A DNA stretch of 43,350 bases, taken from the NCBI GenBank assembly GCA_910579755.1, contig CAJTVB010000029.1, forward strand, positions 1 through 43,350, written 5' to 3'. The notes under the pieces are model-generated. The model made no database searches, was not told the DNA's origin, and worked only from the letters and a program-made list of their open reading frames with translations. Origin of the DNA: an uncultured Acetatifactor sp. (GTDB lineage: Bacteria; Bacillota; Clostridia; Lachnospirales; Lachnospiraceae). A program made the translations under genes and the position numbers. Positions 43,065 through 43,350 of the stretch are shown one piece after another (within the stretch, counting starts at the first letter, position 1; every line of letters starts with the position of its first letter).

Positions 43065-43350
43065 ATGTTATTGGGGGAGGCTGTAAATTTTTCTGTGTCT
43101 ATGGAGGAAAAATCCTTCCGGTAAAATTCAGATATGTACAACTAGCTGTCGAATTATGGTATTGATTTTTGTGTCGATTTATTTTTCTGATTATAGTATA
43201 ACCGTTTTCCATGGTTCTATACAAAAATATCTGAATTTTTGCACCAAAAACAAAGCATCCCGACTGCTCTTTTCCGTGGGCTCTGCCCACACCCGGCCTC
43301 TGGAATAAGATTGGGTTTTGCGGCAATACTATGGATGCCGACGGAATAAG
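43065..43350 (+). other. Intergenic tail, no convincing gene
   Basis: This AT-rich stretch holds no reading frame with a ribosome-binding site. A six-base hairpin GTGGGC/GCCCAC (43276-43281 and 43285-43290, three-base loop) lies in a more GC-rich patch near the end. The patch from about 43250 to the window edge looks like an intergenic repeat or the remnant of something that continues outside the window. Confidence 0.35.

Noticed and set aside
43099..43326. 75-codon open frame on the minus strand in the tail
   Set aside because: It has no ribosome-binding site, no recognisable domain and unusual composition, and it overlaps a hairpin patch.
1..43350. CRISPR arrays, tRNA or rRNA genes, transposases or integrases
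   Set aside because: No spaced direct repeats, no cloverleaf-like sequences and no recombinase motifs were seen anywhere in the window.

Overview
The window looks like chromosomal DNA from a Gram-positive gut-type anaerobe, most likely a Lachnospiraceae (Clostridia) genome. The basis is strong purine-rich Shine-Dalgarno sites (AGGAGG/GGAGG type), lipobox-bearing surface proteins with acidic linkers, Lpl/Ytc-type sugar ABC importers without their own ATPase, and the combination of NHL, Yip1 and DUF5696 proteins. The genus cannot be fixed from the sequence alone. The whole window reads as one large locus for decorated xylan (glucurono-arabinoxylan), almost all on the + strand.

Layout. (1) 125-607 (-): a small unrecognised protein with its own promoter and terminator. 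(2) 853-7434: a cytoplasmic SGNH esterase and a giant GH115-GH43 fusion (xylan alpha-glucuronidase plus beta-xylosidase/arabinofuranosidase). (3) 7415-15205: a MacAB/Ykn-like export or extrusion system with two lipoprotein adaptors (the second an internal duplication), an FtsX-type permease and two ATPases, one with an AbrB-like tail. (4) 15259-16188 (-): an AraC-family regulator, convergent with region 3 and divergent from region 5. (5) 16451-29615: a nine-gene membrane cassette of SBP, permease, permease, NHL propeller, Yip1 protein, DUF5696 protein, permease, permease, SBP lipoprotein, ending at a terminator. (6) 29785-40132: a cytoplasmic GH43, a lipoprotein GH43 arabinofuranosidase, a heterodimeric ABC exporter, a lipoprotein GH10 xylanase and a cytoplasmic GH127 beta-L-arabinofuranosidase. 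(7) 40189-42968: a small secreted Cys-rich protein with its own promoter, a strong intercistronic terminator, and a large propeller-plus-solute-binding lipoprotein, followed by a terminator. The last ~290 bases hold no convincing gene.

How it fits together (inference from families). Surface-anchored GH10 cuts the xylan backbone and surface-anchored GH43 trims arabinose. The solute-binding proteins and permease pairs import decorated xylo-oligosaccharides, presumably powered by a shared MsmK-type ATPase encoded elsewhere. Inside the cell the SGNH esterase, GH115-GH43, GH43 and GH127 remove acetyl, (methyl)glucuronosyl, xylosyl and arabinosyl groups. The AraC protein is the likely local regulator. 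The roles of the two export-type ABC systems, the NHL/Yip1/DUF5696 trio and the Cys-rich peptide are not explained by xylan breakdown, and they are the best places to look for undescribed biology.
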